DNA from: an uncultured Clostridia bacterium
GTDB taxonomy: Bacteria; Bacillota_A; Clostridia; Oscillospirales; Oscillospiraceae
Direction: 5' to 3'
NCBI GenBank assembly: GCA_947307505.1
Contig: CAMZJG010000090.1
Location: forward strand, 1-5,197
Length of the DNA: 5,197 nucleotides
Positions 3,628 to 5,197 of this stretch are shown piece by piece. Position numbers and translations under genes: made by a program. The notes under the pieces are model-generated. The model saw only the letters and a list, made by a program, of their open reading frames with translations. It had not been told where the DNA came from and did no database searches. Within the stretch, counting starts at the first letter, position 1, and each line of letters starts with the position of its first letter.

Positions 3628-5197
3628 ATGGCTACGGGAACGACGACGGGAGCACTGTTTGAGGTTGCGGGCCGCATTCGCGCCCTTCGGGGCGAGGCGG
3701 GATACAGCATCCCCCGCATGGCGGAGCTCACGGGTCTGGATGAAGAGACCTACCGCATGTATGAGGCGGGGGAGACGGATCTGCCCTTTACCTTTATTCA
3801 TAAATGCGCGCAGGTCTTCCGGGTGGAGATCGTGGAACTCATGGAGGGCAGCAGCGCCCGCCTGAGCCGCTACGCCGTCACCCGCCGGGGAAAGGGAGAG
3901 CTCACCGCCCATGAGCCGGGCATTGAGATCCGCAGCCTGGCCTCTCGTTTTAAAGATAAGATCGCGGACCCCTATTGGGTGCGCTATGCCTATTCTGAGG
4001 AGGAGCAGGATAAGCCCATCCACCTGGTGACACACGGCGGCCAGGAATTCGACCTGGTGCTGGAGGGCAGCCTGAAGGTGCAGGTGGGGGACAATTCCGA
4101 GATCCTCTTCCCGGGGGACAGCATCTATTACGATTCCTCCACCCCCCACGGGATGATCGCCCTGGACGGGCAGGACTGCGTCTTCTGCGCCGTTATCCTG
4201 GCGGAGGAGGAGAATGTGCAGTGGGAGCACGGCCATATCGTGAACACCCGCCCCGTGCGGGAGGCCGCCCTGCCCGCCGCCCCCGCCGCCCCCAACTATA
4301 TGGCGGATTTCGTGGAGGTGCGTACGGACGAAAACGGCGTGCCCAAGCAGGTGCAGTTCAAGGATCCGGAGCACTTCAACTTCGCCTTCGACGTGGTGGA
4401 CGCCATCGCCGCCAAGGAGCCGGACCGGCTGGCCATGCTCCACCTGGACCGGGAGGGGCGGGAAAAACGCTTCACCTTCGGGGATATGAAAAAGATGTCC
4501 GCCCGGGCGGCCAACTATTTCCGCGCCCTGGGCATCAAAAAAGGGGACCGGGTGATGCTGGTGCTCCGGCGGCGCTGGGAATTCTGGCCCATCATCGTCG
4601 GGCTGCATAAGCTGGGCGCCATTCCCATCCCCGCCACGGACCAGATGGTCCAGAAGGATTACGAGTACCGCTTCCAGGCAGCCGCCGTCAGCGCCGTGGT
4701 GTGCGCCGCCTATGGCCAGAGCGCTGCGGAGGTGGAAAAGGCTGCGGTCAGCTGCCCCACCGTGCAGGTCAAGGTCCTCTGCGGCGGTCCCCGGGAGGGC
4801 TGGCGGGACTTCGACGCCGAGTACGACATGTACTCCAGTCGTTTCCCCCGCACGGAGGAGACCCCCTGCGGCAAGGATCCCATGCTCATGCTCTTCACCT
4901 CCGGCACCTCCGGCTACCCCAAGGCGGCGATCCACGCCTATACCTACCCCCTGGGCCACTACATCACCGCCCGGTGCTGGCATCGGGTGGAGCCGGACGG
5001 CCTCCATCTCACCATCTCCGATACCGGCTGGGGCAAGGCCCTGTGGGGCAAGCTCTACGGCCAGTGGATGTGCGGCGCCGCCACCTTTGTCTATGATTTC
5101 GACCGCTTCCATGCGGAGGAGATCCTGCCCCTCTTCGCCAAGTACGGCATCACCACCTTCTGCGCGCCGCCCACCATCTACCGCTTCCTGATCCGGG
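3628..5197 (+). CDS. HTH-cupin-acyl-CoA synthetase fusion protein, 3' end cut off
   Basis: An open frame of 523 codons that leaves the window without a stop. GAGGAGGT (3613-3620) is 7 nt before the ATG. An XRE-type helix-turn-helix lies at about residues 12-75 (VAGRIRALRGEAGYSIPRMA...LTGLDEETYRMYEAGE). A cupin barrel lies at about 128-200 (HGGQEFDLVLEG at 136-147; FPGDSIYY and TPHG at 161-175). An A/P-rich linker at 212-223 leads into an ANL-superfamily adenylating domain from about 245. The latter has the ATP-binding loop LFTSGTSGYPK (422-432) and DTGWGKALWGKLYGQW (about 464-479), typical of medium-chain acyl-CoA synthetases (ACSM/MACS). These enzymes use ATP + acid + CoA to make acyl-CoA, AMP and PPi. 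The C-terminal swivel domain with its catalytic Lys is beyond the window. The first half is the layout of HTH-cupin repressors, so the protein may sense a ligand and bind DNA. The substrate is unknown; short branched-chain or aryl acids are inferred from the oxidoreductase next door. Confidence 0.9.
   Translation, partial: MATGTTTGALFEVAGRIRALRGEAGYSIPRMAELTGLDEETYRMYEAGETDLPFTFIHKCAQVFRVEIVELMEGSSARLSRYAVTRRGKGELTAHEPGIEIRSLASRFKDKIADPYWVRYAYSEEEQDKPIHLVTHGGQEFDLVLEGSLKVQVGDNSEILFPGDSIYYDSSTPHGMIALDGQDCVFCAVILAEEENVQWEHGHIVNTRPVREAALPAAPAAPNYMADFVEVRTDENGVPKQVQFKDPEHFNFAFDVVDAIAAKEPDRLAMLHLDREGREKRFTFGDMKKMSARAANYFRALGIKKGDRVMLVLRRRWEFWPIIVGLHKLGAIPIPATDQMVQKDYEYRFQAAAVSAVVCAAYGQSAAEVEKAAVSCPTVQVKVLCGGPREGWRDFDAEYDMYSSRFPRTEETPCGKDPMLMLFTSGTSGYPKAAIHAYTYPLGHYITARCWHRVEPDGLHLTISDTGWGKALWGKLYGQWMCGAATFVYDFDRFHAEEILPLFAKYGITTFCAPPTIYRFLIR

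Noticed and set aside
3553..5112. Long minus-strand open frame of 519 codons opposite the ligase gene
   Set aside because: It is antisense to a plus-strand gene with clear HTH, cupin and ATP-loop motifs. Its translation is Gly/His/Val-rich low-complexity with no recognisable domain, as expected from the complement of a GC-rich gene. It would also run through the T-box terminator region.
1..5197. CRISPR array, insertion sequence, tRNA or rRNA genes
   Set aside because: No regularly spaced repeats of suitable length, transposase motifs, terminal inverted repeats, or cloverleaf or rRNA-like sequence were seen on either strand.

Overview
The window looks like chromosomal DNA from a GC-rich member of the Firmicutes, class Clostridia, plausibly an Oscillospiraceae-type gut anaerobe. 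The evidence is a ferredoxin-linked 2-oxoacid oxidoreductase operon, a classic T-box leader, consensus sigma-A promoters, strong GGAGG ribosome binding sites and GC-rich third codon positions. The assignment is by style only, since no rRNA or other marker is present.

Left part (1-2533, minus strand). A single operon is read right to left from a perfect TTGACA-17-TATAAT promoter at 2505-2533. A leader of about 216 nt, holding a Leu-rich mini-ORF and a 10-bp hairpin, precedes four genes. These are a MinD/Mrp-type P-loop NTPase (1578-2282), a small 2x[4Fe-4S] ferredoxin-type delta subunit (1258-1491), a VorB-type alpha subunit (185-1261) and the N-terminus of the thiamine-diphosphate beta subunit (1-188, cut by the window edge). 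The last three are chained by ATGA stop/start overlaps. An 86-nt gap with a heptamer tandem repeat separates the NTPase from the ferredoxin. Together they encode a 2-oxoacid:ferredoxin oxidoreductase, which interconverts a (probably branched-chain) 2-oxoacid and its acyl-CoA + CO2.

Middle (2586-3249, plus strand). A divergent promoter with a perfect 15-bp palindrome in its spacer drives a 199-residue lipoprotein of unknown function.

Right part (3284-5197, plus strand). A strong extended -10 promoter starts a T-box riboswitch of about 270 nt. Its UUUGAG/CUCAAA antiterminator and 15-bp terminator can be read directly as mutually exclusive structures. It controls a large ORF that runs off the window. 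The protein fuses an XRE-type helix-turn-helix, a cupin sensor fold and a medium-chain acyl-CoA synthetase (ACSM/MACS-like) adenylation domain.

The most interesting reading is functional. A tRNA-sensing riboswitch turns on an acid:CoA ligase when one amino acid is short, beside a ferredoxin-dependent enzyme that can reductively carboxylate acyl-CoA to the 2-oxoacid precursor of an amino acid. That would be a regulated salvage route from short branched-chain (or aryl) acids to amino acids. The neighbourhood and the T-box are seen in the sequence. The substrate, the direction of flux and the cognate tRNA are inference.
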